Source: Rhodococcus tibetensis
GTDB taxonomy: Bacteria; Actinomycetota; Actinomycetes; Mycobacteriales; Mycobacteriaceae
DNA: 64,000 nt
Assembly: GCF_024438035.1 (NCBI RefSeq)
Contig: NZ_JANFQF010000007.1
Location: forward strand, 1 to 64,000
Direction: 5' to 3'
Both the position numbers and the translations under genes were made by a program. Below the pieces are notes generated by a model. That model searched no databases. It was not told where the DNA came from and worked only from the letters and a program-made list of their open reading frames with translations. This document shows positions 55,516 to 64,000 of this stretch, piece by piece (within the stretch, counting starts at the first letter, position 1; each line of letters starts with the position of its first letter).

Positions 55516-56497
55516 CGACCCGACGGGCCGCGTCACGCTCGGCCGCCGAATTACCGAATCGTCTGCGGTAGTCGGCGGGAGCGACCCCGACGACCCGGTT
55601 GAAGTGGTGGCGCAGGAGCGCACCCGACCCGAAGCCGCAGCGCCGAGAGATCGCTTCGAGTCCCAGGTTTGTTCCCTCGAGGAGTTGTCGTGCGTACAAC
55701 ACCCGTTGCGTCGTCAGCCATTTCACCGGGGTGGTTCCCGTCTCGGCCGCGAACTTGCGGGCGAAGGTACGCGTCGACATGGACGACCGCGCCGCCAGTT
55801 CGTCGACGGTATGCGGCAGCGCGAGATTTTCGCTCATCCAGGTCATCGTCTCGCTGAGGTTGTCCGACGTGCAGGCGACCACCGGTTGCTCGATGAACTG
55901 TCGCTGTCCCCCGTCACGTTGGGGTGGGACGACCATTCGCCGGGCGATCGTGTTCGCCACCGCGGATCCGAGTTCGCGGCGCACGACGTGGAGGCAGGCG
56001 TCGATTCCGGCCGCGGTACCGGCGCTGGTCACGAGTGGGCCCTCGTCGACGAACAGCACATCGGGGTCCACCGTCGCTTCCGGGAAACGCGCGGCCAATT
56101 CTCCGACGTACTCCCAGTGCGTGGTACACCGGCGCCCGTCCAGCAGTCCGGCCTCCCCGAGAAGGAACACGCCGGAGCACAGGCTCAGCACCGTGGCGCC
56201 GGCGTCCGCTGCATCACGCACGGCGGCCAGCACCTCGTTCGGAAACTCCGAGTGCGCCCCGGGCGGCGGGGCCACCACGAGATCGGCGCCGCGGACGGAG
56301 TCGAGACCGTATCCCGCGGCCAGCCGGATACCCGGAGTGATCGATGCGACCGGCTCCCCTGGCTGCACCCCGCAGATGCGGAAATCGAAAGCGGGCACAC
56401 CGTGCACGGTCCGATCGATCCCGAACACTTCGCAGACCACACCGAACTCGAACATCGACACGTCGTCGAGCAGGAGGGTCGCGACCTTCGAGATCAT
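55505..56497 (-). CDS. GlxA-type AraC regulator with DJ-1/PfpI-like domain
   Basis: 330 residues. The N-domain (~1-195) is a DJ-1/PfpI-like sensor: VATLLLDDVSMFEFGVVCEV and LSLCSGVFLLGEAGLL, where the nucleophile-elbow cysteine is kept, then TTHWEYVGELAARFP. The C-domain (~215-320) has two AraC helix-turn-helix units (TVDELAARSSMSTRTFARKF, LEAISRRCGFGSGALLRHHF). Such regulators often sense small nitrogen compounds or stress. Target genes are unknown. Confidence 0.92.
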   Translation of the reverse strand: MISKVATLLLDDVSMFEFGVVCEVFGIDRTVHGVPAFDFRICGVQPGEPVASITPGIRLAAGYGLDSVRGADLVVAPPPGAHSEFPNEVLAAVRDAADAGATVLSLCSGVFLLGEAGLLDGRRCTTHWEYVGELAARFPEATVDPDVLFVDEGPLVTSAGTAAGIDACLHVVRRELGSAVANTIARRMVVPPQRDGGQRQFIEQPVVACTSDNLSETMTWMSENLALPHTVDELAARSSMSTRTFARKFAAETGTTPVKWLTTQRVLYARQLLEGTNLGLEAISRRCGFGSGALLRHHFNRVVGVAPADYRRRFGNSAAERDAARRVVTR

Positions 56498-56877
56498 TTC
56501 GCCAGTCTAGTTAGCGCTATGTGGACGTCCCGGGCCGAAACAGCCAGCCAATCACCGTGCCACCGGACCTCACAGGGAAACGAGTGCACGCGCCAACGTC
56601 GCTTGATGCAGCGGGTCGAGATCCTGCCCGACCGCACCAGGGGCGTCGAGAGCGCGGGGAGACAGCCGGTTCCGGCCAGCACCACTTGTTGCTCCCGCAT
56701 CGGATCGAGAATCCGAAGGTTCTGCCGGTCTAACACCCATGCGCGCCTCCCACTGCCGAAAGTCACCCGACGGCCACCAGGCTCGGACCTCATTCCCCTT
56801 AGGTTTGCCAAGCCTGTCAGTACGATCATCGCGAGGGCCAGGCGCGGTCCGGTGTACACACAGGACGGATGGATGTC
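56498..56877. other. Intergenic region with an iron box, ahead of the iron transporter
   Basis: Besides the iron box at 56799 this stretch holds no gene I can support. A 121-codon minus-strand frame (56494-56859) overlaps the GlxA start by ATGA, but it runs through the iron box, has mixed codon use and shows no known motif, so I do not call it. Confidence 0.5.
56799..56817 (+). promoter_or_regulatory. IdeR/DtxR iron box
   Basis: TTAGGTTTGCCAAGCCTGT matches the 19-bp consensus TTAGGTTAGCCTAACCTAA at 14 positions, with the left arm TTAGGTT intact. It lies about 52-61 bases before the substrate-binding protein start, where iron-loaded IdeR would block the promoter. Confidence 0.8.
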
Positions 56878-57909
56878 ATGAGAAAGCAGATCCGACTGAT
56901 GGCGGGGATCGCATTCGCCACCGCCGCAGTGATGACAGTGTCAGGGTGCTCGGATTCCGGCTCGGATTCCTCGACCGACACCAACACGCTCACGGTGTAC
57001 AACGCGCAGCACGAGTCGCTGACTCAGGAATGGGCCGATGCTTTCACAGCCGAGACCGGCATCGAGGTGGAACTACGCAACGGGAGTGACACCGAACTCG
57101 GCAACCAGCTCGTCGCGGAGGGGGATCAATCGCCGGCCGACGTGTTCCTCACCGAGAACTCACCGGCAATGACCCTCGTGGAAAACGCCGGGTTGTTCGC
57201 CGACGTGAACCAGGATGTCCTCGATCAGGTGCCGAGCCAGTACCGCCCGTCGAGCGGTGCCTGGACCGGTATCGCGGCGCGGTCCACGGTCTTCGCGTAC
57301 AACAAGGACTTGCTGCCCCAGGACCAGCTCCCGAAGTCGCTGCTCGACCTCCAGGACCCCGCCTGGAAGGACCGCTGGGCCGCCTCGCCGTCGGGCGCCG
57401 ACTTCCAGGCCATCGTCAGTGCGCTGCTCGAACTGAAAGGCGAGGATGCCACTCGTCAGTGGCTCGCCGCAATGAAAGATAACGTCCGCACCTACAAGGG
57501 CAACAACACGGTGATGAAGGCCGTCAATGCCGGTGAGATCCCGGGCGGGGTGATCTACCACTACTACTGGTTCGGAGACCAGGCCAAGACCGGGGAGAAC
57601 AGCAACAATGTTGCCTTGCACTACTTCGAGAACCAGGATCCGGGGGCGTTCGTCAGCGTCTCGGGTGGTGGTGTCCTGAAGTCGAGCGACAACCAGGATG
57701 CAGCGCAGCAGTTCCTGAAATTCGTCACTGGCAAGTCGGGTCAGGAAGTCCTACAGACCGGGACATCGTTCGAATACACGGTGGCCAGTGACGTGCCCGC
57801 CAACCCCGAGCTGGTGCCCCTGGCAGACCTGCAGGCCCCGCCGGTCGACCCCGCGAAGCTCAACAGCCCGCAGGTCACCGAACTGATGACGGAAGCCGGT
57901 CTGCTCTGA
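56878..57909 (+). CDS. Iron(III) ABC transporter substrate-binding lipoprotein
   Basis: 343 residues (ATG 56869 is also possible). A lipoprotein signal ends VMTVSGC; the cysteine is lipid-anchored. The body matches FbpA/FutA-type ferric-binding proteins: [32 protein letters not shown] stretch, and the Tyr-rich segment [10 protein letters not shown] whose tyrosines bind Fe3+ in this class. It delivers iron to the permease coded next. Control by the iron box upstream is likely. Confidence 0.92.
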   Translation: MRKQIRLMAGIAFATAAVMTVSGCSDSGSDSSTDTNTLTVYNAQHESLTQEWADAFTAETGIEVELRNGSDTELGNQLVAEGDQSPADVFLTENSPAMTLVENAGLFADVNQDVLDQVPSQYRPSSGAWTGIAARSTVFAYNKDLLPQDQLPKSLLDLQDPAWKDRWAASPSGADFQAIVSALLELKGEDATRQWLAAMKDNVRTYKGNNTVMKAVNAGEIPGGVIYHYYWFGDQAKTGENSNNVALHYFENQDPGAFVSVSGGGVLKSSDNQDAAQQFLKFVTGKSGQEVLQTGTSFEYTVASDVPANPELVPLADLQAPPVDPAKLNSPQVTELMTEAGLL

Positions 57910-58016
57910 ACCTCGCACTGATCGGCCGAGCGCGGTCGGGAGATGCAGACACGACGCGTCGCCCGACCGCCCGGCCAGGCCTACCCCCGATCCCGCTGGC
58001 CCTCGCCGCGCTCGTC

Positions 58017-59498
58017 GTGGTCGCCGCGTCGCTCATCCCGCTCGGCTACGTGATCGCGGCGAGCATCGACACCGGCTGGGCGACCTCGTCGGCACTGCTC
58101 TTTCGACCCCGGGTACGCGAATTGCTCGGCAACACAGTGCTATTGGTAGTGACGACGGTGCCGATCTGCGTCGCTGTCGGCGTCATCGCTGCCTGGCTCG
58201 TCGAGCGCACCCGCGTGTTCGGGGCCAAAGTATGGGCGGTTCTCCTGGCAGCGCCGCTGGCCGTCCCGGCTTTCGTCAACAGCTACTCGTGGGTGACGGC
58301 AATTCCGTCACTCGGCGGGTTGCGCGGCGGCGTTCTGATCGCAACCCTGTCCTACTTTCCCTTGGTCTACATCCCCTCGGCGGCGACGCTGCGCCGGCTG
58401 GACCCAGCCGTCGAGGAATCGGCGCGTGCCCTCGGACTCGGACCGTGGGCGGTGTTCTTCCGCGTCGTGGTGCCGCAGCTGCGACTGGCCATCGCGGGCG
58501 GAGCGCTCCTGGTGTCGCTGCACCTGCTTGCCGAGTACGGCGCCTTCGTCTTCATTCGGTTCGACACCTTCACGACGGCCATCTTCGAGCAGTACCAGTC
58601 GACCTTCAACGGCGCCGCCGCGACGATGCTGGCCGGGGTTCTGGTGTTGCTCTGCCTCACGCTGCTGGTGATCGAAGCGGTCGTCCGGGGCAGCGCCCGC
58701 TACGCCCGGATCGGCGCGGGTGCGCCCCGCCCGGTCGTACCTGCTGATCTCGGCGTTCGCTACTCGCTCCCCGCCCTGCTGTTTCTCGGGACGGTGATCG
58801 TGCTGTCTTTGGGGGTGCCCGTCGTCAGTGTCGTGCGGTGGCTCGTCGTCGGCGGTGCCGCCGTATGGGAGCTGGATGCCGTTGCTTCGGCGCTGGCGCA
58901 GACGCTCGGGTTCGGGATTGCCGGCGCACTGGTCACCTGCGTGCTCGCGCTCCCCATCGCCTGGATCTCGATTCGGCGCCGCGGACGTTTCAGCAGGGTC
59001 CTCGAGGGCACCACATACATTTCCAGCTCCCTGCCCGGCATCGTGGTGGCGCTGGCGTTCGTCACGATCGCGATCCAGTACTTCCGTCCTCTGTACCAGA
59101 CCGTGGCCGTCGTGATCGCGGCATACACGCTGCTGTTCCTGCCGCGCGCCCTGATCAATCTGCGGGCGGGCCTCGCCCAGGCCCCGGTGGGGCTCGAGGA
59201 GGCTTCACGGTCGTTGGGCGTCTCGCCGCTGTCGACCTTCCTACGAGTGACGCTGCGGCTGGCCGCGCCGGCAACCGCGGCGGGCGGAGCCCTGGTTTTC
59301 CTGGGTGTGGTGAACGAGCTGACTGCCACCCTCCTGCTGGCGCCCACCGGCACCCGCACCCTGTCCATGCAGTTCTGGTCGCTGAGCAGTGAGATCGACT
59401 ATGCAGGCGCAGCGCCGTACGCGCTGATCATGATCGTGCTGTCGCTGCCCGTGACCTATGTGCTCTTTGCTCAGTCGAAAAAGGTTGCCGGACTATGA
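58017..59498 (+). CDS. Iron(III) ABC transporter permease (fused two-domain type)
   Basis: 493 residues from the first usual start codon, GTG 58017, but the frame is open back to the stop of the previous gene and the first membrane helix is cut by this start, so the real start may be a CTG at 57906 overlapping TGA. Two tandem permease halves carry the EAA-type loops ([40 protein letters not shown]) characteristic of FbpB/FutB. About twelve membrane helices. The stop overlaps the ATPase ATG by 4 bases. Confidence 0.9.
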   Translation: MVAASLIPLGYVIAASIDTGWATSSALLFRPRVRELLGNTVLLVVTTVPICVAVGVIAAWLVERTRVFGAKVWAVLLAAPLAVPAFVNSYSWVTAIPSLGGLRGGVLIATLSYFPLVYIPSAATLRRLDPAVEESARALGLGPWAVFFRVVVPQLRLAIAGGALLVSLHLLAEYGAFVFIRFDTFTTAIFEQYQSTFNGAAATMLAGVLVLLCLTLLVIEAVVRGSARYARIGAGAPRPVVPADLGVRYSLPALLFLGTVIVLSLGVPVVSVVRWLVVGGAAVWELDAVASALAQTLGFGIAGALVTCVLALPIAWISIRRRGRFSRVLEGTTYISSSLPGIVVALAFVTIAIQYFRPLYQTVAVVIAAYTLLFLPRALINLRAGLAQAPVGLEEASRSLGVSPLSTFLRVTLRLAAPATAAGGALVFLGVVNELTATLLLAPTGTRTLSMQFWSLSSEIDYAGAAPYALIMIVLSLPVTYVLFAQSKKVAGL

Positions 59499-60535
59499 CA
59501 TACGCACTCGAAGTGAAAGGGCTCGACAAGTCGTTCGGCTCCGCGAGCATCCTCCGGCGCGTCGCATTCTCCGTCGAGACGGGATCCACGACGGCGATCG
59601 TGGGGCCCTCCGGCTGCGGTAAGACCACGTTGCTCCGCCTCGTTGCCGGCTTCGAGAGGCCCGACGCCGGCATCATCACGCTGGGCGGCCGGGTGGTCGC
59701 CGGTAAGGAGTGGATTCCCGCACACCGACGGTCGGTGGGATACGTCGCGCAGGACGGTGCACTGTTTCCGCACGCCACGGTGGCGGCGAACGTGGGGTTC
59801 GGTCTGCCTCGACGGGCGCGCACCCGAGCGAAGATCGCCGAACTGCTCGAGATGGTGTCGCTGGACTCTTCGTACGCGTCCCGGCGTCCCGACCAGCTGT
59901 CCGGCGGGCAGCAGCAACGGGTGGCGCTCGCACGTGCTTTGGCACGGGAACCCGAACTCATGCTCCTCGACGAGCCGTTCTCCGCGCTCGACGCCGGCCT
60001 GCGGGCAAACACGAGAAGGATCGTTGCCGACGTACTCGCGAAGGCGGGCATCACCACCATCCTCGTCACCCACGACCAGCCCGAGGCGCTGTCGTTCGCC
60101 GACCGAGTGGCGGTGATGAGCGAAGGCCGGCTCGCGCAGGTGGGCACTCCCCGGGAAATCTATTCTGCGCCGATCGACGTTCCCACCGCGGAGTTCATCG
60201 GTGACGCCGTCGTCCTGTCCGCGCACGTCGAGGGCGAAAGGGCCAGGTGCGCGCTGGGGGACGTGGCCGTGACCGCGAACGGAGTACAGGGTGAGGCTCG
60301 CGTCATGTTGCGGCCGGAGCAGATCGAGGTCACCGCGGACGGCGCAGGCGTGGCAGGGACGGTCGTCGACGTCGAATATCTGGGCTCGGAGATGCTGCTC
60401 GGTATCCGCCTCGACACCGCGGACGGAGTGGTCTCCGAGCGGGTCACCGTGCGCCGCTTCGGCGCCACCGCTCTCACCCCGGGCGAACGCGTCGGAATTC
60501 GGGTTCTCGGAACGGGAGTGGCCTACGGCCGGTGA
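59495..60535 (+). CDS. Iron(III) ABC transporter ATP-binding protein
   Basis: 346 residues. Walker [11 protein letters not shown]-loop ([13 protein letters not shown]), signature [15 protein letters not shown], Walker [13 protein letters not shown] and the His switch ([10 protein letters not shown]). A TOBE-like domain (about 240-346, [14 protein letters not shown]) completes an FbpC-type subunit. It drives iron uptake together with the two preceding genes. Its last 62 bases overlap the opposite-strand adenylation/acyltransferase gene. Confidence 0.95.
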   Translation: MTYALEVKGLDKSFGSASILRRVAFSVETGSTTAIVGPSGCGKTTLLRLVAGFERPDAGIITLGGRVVAGKEWIPAHRRSVGYVAQDGALFPHATVAANVGFGLPRRARTRAKIAELLEMVSLDSSYASRRPDQLSGGQQQRVALARALAREPELMLLDEPFSALDAGLRANTRRIVADVLAKAGITTILVTHDQPEALSFADRVAVMSEGRLAQVGTPREIYSAPIDVPTAEFIGDAVVLSAHVEGERARCALGDVAVTANGVQGEARVMLRPEQIEVTADGAGVAGTVVDVEYLGSEMLLGIRLDTADGVVSERVTVRRFGATALTPGERVGIRVLGTGVAYGR

Positions 60536-63056
60536 GGTTACCCGGTGCTGCCGAACGCAGGGCGCCGCGGCGCCCGAGCCGAAGGACGAAGGTCACTGCC
60601 TGCCAGTACATGATGCCGACGAGGAGCGAGAGCGCCAGCGCCAACCAGGGATGGTCGTCCCGAAGCGGGAGGTACACCTGGAAGTGCGTCAGATAGATAT
60701 AGAGCGAGGCGCTTGCCAGCACCCCGGCCACTCGGCTCACCACCGTGGGGCAGGGCACCGACCTCAGCCACACCAGCAGGCACAGCCCGCCGATGACGAT
60801 GATCTCGCGCCTCGTCTCACCGAAGAAGAACCCAGGCACCGTTGCCACGATCGCGACGGTGACGCACATGCGGTGCCACACTGTCGTCGCCTTGGCGGCG
60901 GCCCAGCCCAGCGCAAAGAACCAGAAGACGACCGATGCGGTGAGGATGCGATTGCGGCTGTCATCGATGTCGATCAATCCGTACCGGGTCAGCAAGCCGA
61001 CCGCGACGAGTCCCATCGGAAAAAGGAACGGATAGGTGCGCTCGGTGCGGTCGACCACCGGAATACAAAGAAGGGCGGCGACGACGAGGAGGATGTACAC
61101 GATCGCCTCGACGAACCAGTATCGCCACTCTATCGTCCAACCGGGTGGGCCGAGAATGCCGTTCAGCAAGAATGCGCTGGTAATGCGATATTCCCCGGTC
61201 AGGGCGATGACACACCCGAGCCACAGCATGCTCGGAAGGGCGATCCGGCCGACGCTCACGAGAGTGTGGCGTACCCGATCGGTGCGCCCGGCGGAGCTCA
61301 GATGAAACCGGGCGAAGTTGTAACCCGCGACCCCGAGGAGGACGTGCGCTCCACCGAGGAGCGTGAACAGGTGAATGTGCGAGCCGGCGATCAAGATGAT
61401 CGCGACCGCGCGGAGGAGAACATTGGTTTCGACTGACGGTCGGCGGCGTCCGCAGTGCGGTTCGAAGTCGCCGATTCGTGTCGTGTGCCAGTTCTCGGGG
61501 AGGTAACCGAGCAGCTGCTCGAGTTGCAACGACATCCGGACATAGGAGAGCGAATCTCCGCCCGAGCTGACGAACGAGCTGTCGTCCGTGACGTTCGGGC
61601 AGTTGAGGATGTCGGCGTATAGAGCGCGCAGCGCGGCCGCATCGGCACGCCCGTCAGGGCAGGCACTCTGCGCCGGCTCCGGTCGCCGCGCCAGCGCGGT
61701 CACTGCCGAATAGTCCGGCTTACCGGTGGCGGTGCGCGGCAGCTCACTGACGGCGCGCACGCGAACCGCTCCGGTCGGCAGCCCGGCCGCTCGCGCTGCG
61801 ACCTCCCTCGCGCCGTCCACGGTCCCGCCCAGTTCGACAGCCACGATCAGTTCGTCCGCACCGCCGACACAGCATGAGCGCAGGCCATGCTCGGCCAGTG
61901 TCGACTCGACCAGCGCAAGGTCGATCCGCAACCCGAAAATCTTGGCGAATCGGCTGCGCCGTCCCACCACCTCGTACAACCCGTCTTCGCGACAGCGGGC
62001 GAGGTCACCCGTGCGCAGTTCGCCGCCGAGGACGTCACCGAGGCGTAAATCCTCCGGCCCCTCGGCATAGCCGAGCATCACGTTGGGGCCCGAATAGACC
62101 AGCTCGCCCGTGTCGCCGGGGGCATCGATGAGGGGCTCGATTCGGAAAGATCCTCCCGGGATCGGCCGGCCGATCGTCTGCGGGTGGGTGTCTGCGAGTT
62201 CGGGCGGCAGGTAGGCCATCCGTGCAGTTGCCTCCGTCTGCCCGTACATGACGAAGAAGTCCCAGCCCCTGCGCCGACCCAGATCGGCGTAGGTCTGCAC
62301 ACGGTCCGGTGCGAGTCGCCCACCGGCCTGCGTCACGTAACGCAGGTCCGGCAGATCCAACGTGTCGAACCCGACGCGGTCCAGCAGGTCGAACGTGTAG
62401 GGCACCCCCGCGAAACCGGTGCCACCGTGGGAGCGGAAAAGTTCCCAGAACTCGGCGTCGGCCACCGAGCAAGTCGTCAGGACGAGCGCTGCGCCGCGCA
62501 GCAGATGACTGTGAATGACGGACAGCCCGTAGCAATAGTGCATGGGCAGTGTCGTCGCAGCCCGATCGGTGCTCCGGATGTCGAGATACTCGGCGATCGC
62601 CTCCGCATTGCTCTGCACATTGCGGTGCGAGAGGCGGACCAGTTTCGGCGATCCCGTCGAACCGGACGTGCTCAGCAGCAACGCGAGGTCGGGGTGCAGC
62701 ACGTGTGTGGACCCCGCACACAGTTCCTCGACAGCCGTTCGACCGTCGTGGTCCCTGCGTACGACGACGTCGGGCCGGTAAGCGGCGATCGCCGCGTCGA
62801 TGCTGCCGGGATTGTCACCCGGCGCCAGCAGGACCGGATGACCGGCTGCCAAGGCAGCGAGGTACGCGACGATCACCTCGACGTCGTTGGCACCGCAGAT
62901 ACACACCAGACGCCGGATGTCGCCCAGCTGACGAGCCCCGGTCTCGACCCGCTCGGCGAGCTCGCGGTAGGTGACTGTGCCGTCCGACGTGATCAGGGCG
63001 GGGGCGTCACCGTACTCGTCCAGGCGACGCGCAAAGGGCACGCCGGGACGATCCAT
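60474..63056 (-). CDS. Adenylation, carrier and membrane acyltransferase fusion protein
   Basis: 860 residues from ATG 63056. The adenylation domain (~1-440) has LLLSTSGSTGSPKLVRLSHR (A3), FVMYGQTEATARMAY (A5), GELRTGDLARCREDGLYEVV (A7/A8) and the A10 lysine in ATGKPDY. A carrier domain follows (~460-535) with the phosphopantetheine serine in FVSSGGDSLSYV. The C-terminal ~300 residues have about ten membrane helices of the acyltransferase-3/OafA type (FWFFALGWAAAKA). It would activate an acid, load it on the carrier and pass it across or onto a membrane-bound acceptor. The start is somewhat uncertain; the frame is open to 63221. Confidence 0.85.
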   Translation of the reverse strand: MDRPGVPFARRLDEYGDAPALITSDGTVTYRELAERVETGARQLGDIRRLVCICGANDVEVIVAYLAALAAGHPVLLAPGDNPGSIDAAIAAYRPDVVVRRDHDGRTAVEELCAGSTHVLHPDLALLLSTSGSTGSPKLVRLSHRNVQSNAEAIAEYLDIRSTDRAATTLPMHYCYGLSVIHSHLLRGAALVLTTCSVADAEFWELFRSHGGTGFAGVPYTFDLLDRVGFDTLDLPDLRYVTQAGGRLAPDRVQTYADLGRRRGWDFFVMYGQTEATARMAYLPPELADTHPQTIGRPIPGGSFRIEPLIDAPGDTGELVYSGPNVMLGYAEGPEDLRLGDVLGGELRTGDLARCREDGLYEVVGRRSRFAKIFGLRIDLALVESTLAEHGLRSCCVGGADELIVAVELGGTVDGAREVAARAAGLPTGAVRVRAVSELPRTATGKPDYSAVTALARRPEPAQSACPDGRADAAALRALYADILNCPNVTDDSSFVSSGGDSLSYVRMSLQLEQLLGYLPENWHTTRIGDFEPHCGRRRPSVETNVLLRAVAIILIAGSHIHLFTLLGGAHVLLGVAGYNFARFHLSSAGRTDRVRHTLVSVGRIALPSMLWLGCVIALTGEYRITSAFLLNGILGPPGWTIEWRYWFVEAIVYILLVVAALLCIPVVDRTERTYPFLFPMGLVAVGLLTRYGLIDIDDSRNRILTASVVFWFFALGWAAAKATTVWHRMCVTVAIVATVPGFFFGETRREIIVIGGLCLLVWLRSVPCPTVVSRVAGVLASASLYIYLTHFQVYLPLRDDHPWLALALSLLVGIMYWQAVTFVLRLGRRGALRSAAPGNLTGRRPLPFREPEFRRVRPG

Positions 63057-63177
63057 ACGGTCGAACGGACTCGGCACCGACCCAGTGTAGAAGCGCCGCC
63101 CTCCCTCACTCGTCAGTAGGTGCGCCGCCGTCGGGACCCGGCCCATACGCGGAACGTGCGAGTCACTTGATGCAAGA

Positions 63178-63209
63178 AAGCCACCTTCCCGAATCCGAGA
63201 AGGTGGCTT
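63178..63209 (-). terminator. Terminator after tRNA-Ala
   Basis: A perfect 11-bp stem AAGCCACCTTC/GAAGGTGGCTT with a 10-base loop, read on the minus strand and followed by TTTCTTG, 15 bases beyond the tRNA. Confidence 0.85.
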
Positions 63210-63224
63210 ACCTGTTTTCACTTG

Positions 63225-63297
63225 TGGAGCCTAGGAGATTCGAACTCCTGACATCTGCCTTGCAAAGGCAGCGCTCTACCAACTGAGCTAAGGCCCC
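63225..63297 (-). tRNA. tRNA-Ala (anticodon TGC)
   Basis: 73 bases without encoded CCA. The acceptor stem GGGGCCT/AGGCTCC contains the G3:U70 pair that marks alanine tRNAs, the anticodon loop is TTTGCAA (TGC), and the T-loop TTCGAAT is present. Confidence 0.97.
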
Positions 63298-63389
63298 GTT
63301 ACCTCGTGCCACACCTCGTTGCTGCGCAGCAACCTGGTCAGTCCGATTGTCACAAGCACTCCGGCTCCCACGATCAGGAGGACCTTCAT
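63288..63389 (-). CDS. Tiny membrane protein, DLW-39-like
   Basis: 33 residues: a basic/hydrophobic start MKVLLIVGAGVLVTIGL, then TRLLRSNEVWHEVTGP. The helix-plus-(D/E)xW-H/A-E-x-T ending is that of the DLW-39 small proteins found beside tRNA-Ile/tRNA-Ala near gyrA in actinobacteria. GAAAGG is 8 bases before ATG 63389. The stop codon lies inside the tRNA-Ala gene, overlapping it by 10 bases. Function unknown. Confidence 0.6.
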   Translation of the reverse strand: MKVLLIVGAGVLVTIGLTRLLRSNEVWHEVTGP

Positions 63390-63417
63390 GCGAATGACCT
63401 TTCACCGGCACTAGGAG

Positions 63418-63491
63418 TGGGCCTAGGAGGACTTGAACCTCCGACCTCTTCGTTATCAGCGAAGCGCTCTAACCGCCTGAGCTATAGGCCC
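63418..63491 (-). tRNA. tRNA-Ile (anticodon GAT)
   Basis: 74 bases without encoded CCA. Acceptor GGGCCTA/TAGGCCC, anticodon loop CTGATAA (GAT), T-loop TTCAAGT. The order DUF3566 gene, tRNA-Ile, tRNA-Ala is typical of the gyrA side of the origin in this order of bacteria. Confidence 0.97.
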
Positions 63492-63599
63492 CTGAAGTCC
63501 GGAAACTTGTCTCGCGCAGTTCCCTGAACCGAGTCGGAAGATTACCCCACCGGACCGGCAGATACCAAAACCGGCCCGGCGAGAGGCTCTTTTCCCAGT

Positions 63600-64000
63600 T
63601 CAGTCTCGATCGGCGAGCGTCACTTCGACACCGCCGACGAGGTCGGAACACAGGTTGTAGATGAACGCTCCGATGGTGGCGAGCGCTGTGAACAACACCA
63701 TGTTCGCGAGTCCGATGACGGCCGCGTAGCCGAAGACCTGACTCGCAGTCACGAGCCCCTCGGAACTCGACTCGGCGACGATGTCGGTGAACGCGTTGTT
63801 CAGCCGGTCCCAGACACCCATGCCGTCCAGGACGACGTACAGCAGACCGACCGCGACCATCCACACGAAGAACAGCGACACCGAAATGACTGAGGAGATC
63901 TTCAGCGTGGACCACGGGTCGACCTTGCGGATCTGCACCGTCGCCCGCAGAGCCTCCCCCTCTTCGACCCGCTGAGGAACGGCGGCCGCCTTGGGCTGCT
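63600..64000 (-). CDS. DUF3566 transmembrane protein (5' truncated by window end)
   Basis: 133 residues are seen; the frame remains open at the window edge. [19 protein letters not shown] and two membrane helices ([20 protein letters not shown] and [20 protein letters not shown]) define the DUF3566 domain, normally preceded by a long disordered Pro/Ala part, of which [18 protein letters not shown] is the visible end. The mycobacterial homologue (Rv0007 type) lies directly after gyrA. Confidence 0.92.
   Translation of the reverse strand, partial: QPKAAAVPQRVEEGEALRATVQIRKVDPWSTLKISSVISVSLFFVWMVAVGLLYVVLDGMGVWDRLNNAFTDIVAESSSEGLVTASQVFGYAAVIGLANMVLFTALATIGAFIYNLCSDLVGGVEVTLADRD

Noticed and set aside
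56494..56859. 121-codon minus-strand frame with an ATGA overlap to the GlxA-like gene
   Set aside because: It has many codons rare in this genome, no motif, and runs through the iron box and promoter of the iron transporter; coupling alone is not enough.

Overview
The window is high-GC, dense actinobacterial chromosome. The right-hand part (about 40.1-64 kb) has the gene order known from the dnaA/gyrA side of mycobacterial and rhodococcal chromosomes: fhaA, fhaB, pstP, rodA, pbpA, pknA, pknB, a PabA/TrpG-like amidotransferase, a DUF881 protein, crgA, a PH-domain protein, ppiA, a cwsA-like gene, tRNA-Ala, tRNA-Ile and a DUF3566 protein cut by the window end. With the two-domain LysX, a Culp-type cutinase and the general gene content this points to Mycobacteriales, most likely a large-genome Rhodococcus. 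The genus is my inference; the order-level placement is firm.

Layout. 0-17.5 kb is metabolic and regulatory: the tail of a biotin-dependent carboxylase, a TetR/NmrA pair, rraA, an M20 peptidase, a four-gene run starting with lysX (with a parS-like site inside), a membrane Hsp70-like protein, several small enzymes, a TetR/SRPBCC divergent pair with a perfect operator palindrome, a thioesterase and a secreted cutinase. 17.5-23.6 kb is gltBD (glutamate synthase) with its own terminator. 23.9-25.5 kb is a divergent TetR/flavin monooxygenase pair with two tandem operator-like sites.

25.5-36.4 kb is the accessory highlight: a polymorphic-toxin island with type VII secretion (T7SS) features. In order it holds a repeat-bearing secreted protein, a proline/alanine-rich membrane protein, a MinD/ParA-like ATPase with a degenerate P-loop, a small SseB-like protein, a helical protein carrying a YxxxE motif, a large effector with a WxG-type N-terminus and a C-terminal TNT (NAD+ glycohydrolase-like) domain, its probable immunity protein, an Rhs/YD-repeat protein with a C-terminal domain I do not recognise, and a probable second immunity protein. 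The toxin and immunity genes are translationally coupled by 1-4 base overlaps. No secretion-machine gene (EccB/C/D/E, MycP) lies in the window.

36.5-39.6 kb is a group of small regulators and START-like proteins (ArsR plus SRPBCC, VOC, AraC, DUF6292-like). A tRNA-Leu follows. 40.1-49.8 kb is the cell-growth signalling operon, in which two Ser/Thr kinases, their phosphatase, two FHA proteins and the elongation synthesis pair RodA/PbpA control peptidoglycan growth; it ends at a bidirectional terminator. 49.9-55.5 kb carries the division and envelope genes, a pair of DnaA-box-like sequences, and a pseudogene formed by an internal deletion. 56.8-60.5 kb is a three-gene ferric-iron ABC transporter behind an IdeR/DtxR-type iron box. 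60.5-63.1 kb is an unusual fused adenylation, carrier and membrane-acyltransferase protein. The window ends with tRNA-Ala, a tiny membrane protein, tRNA-Ile and the DUF3566 gene.
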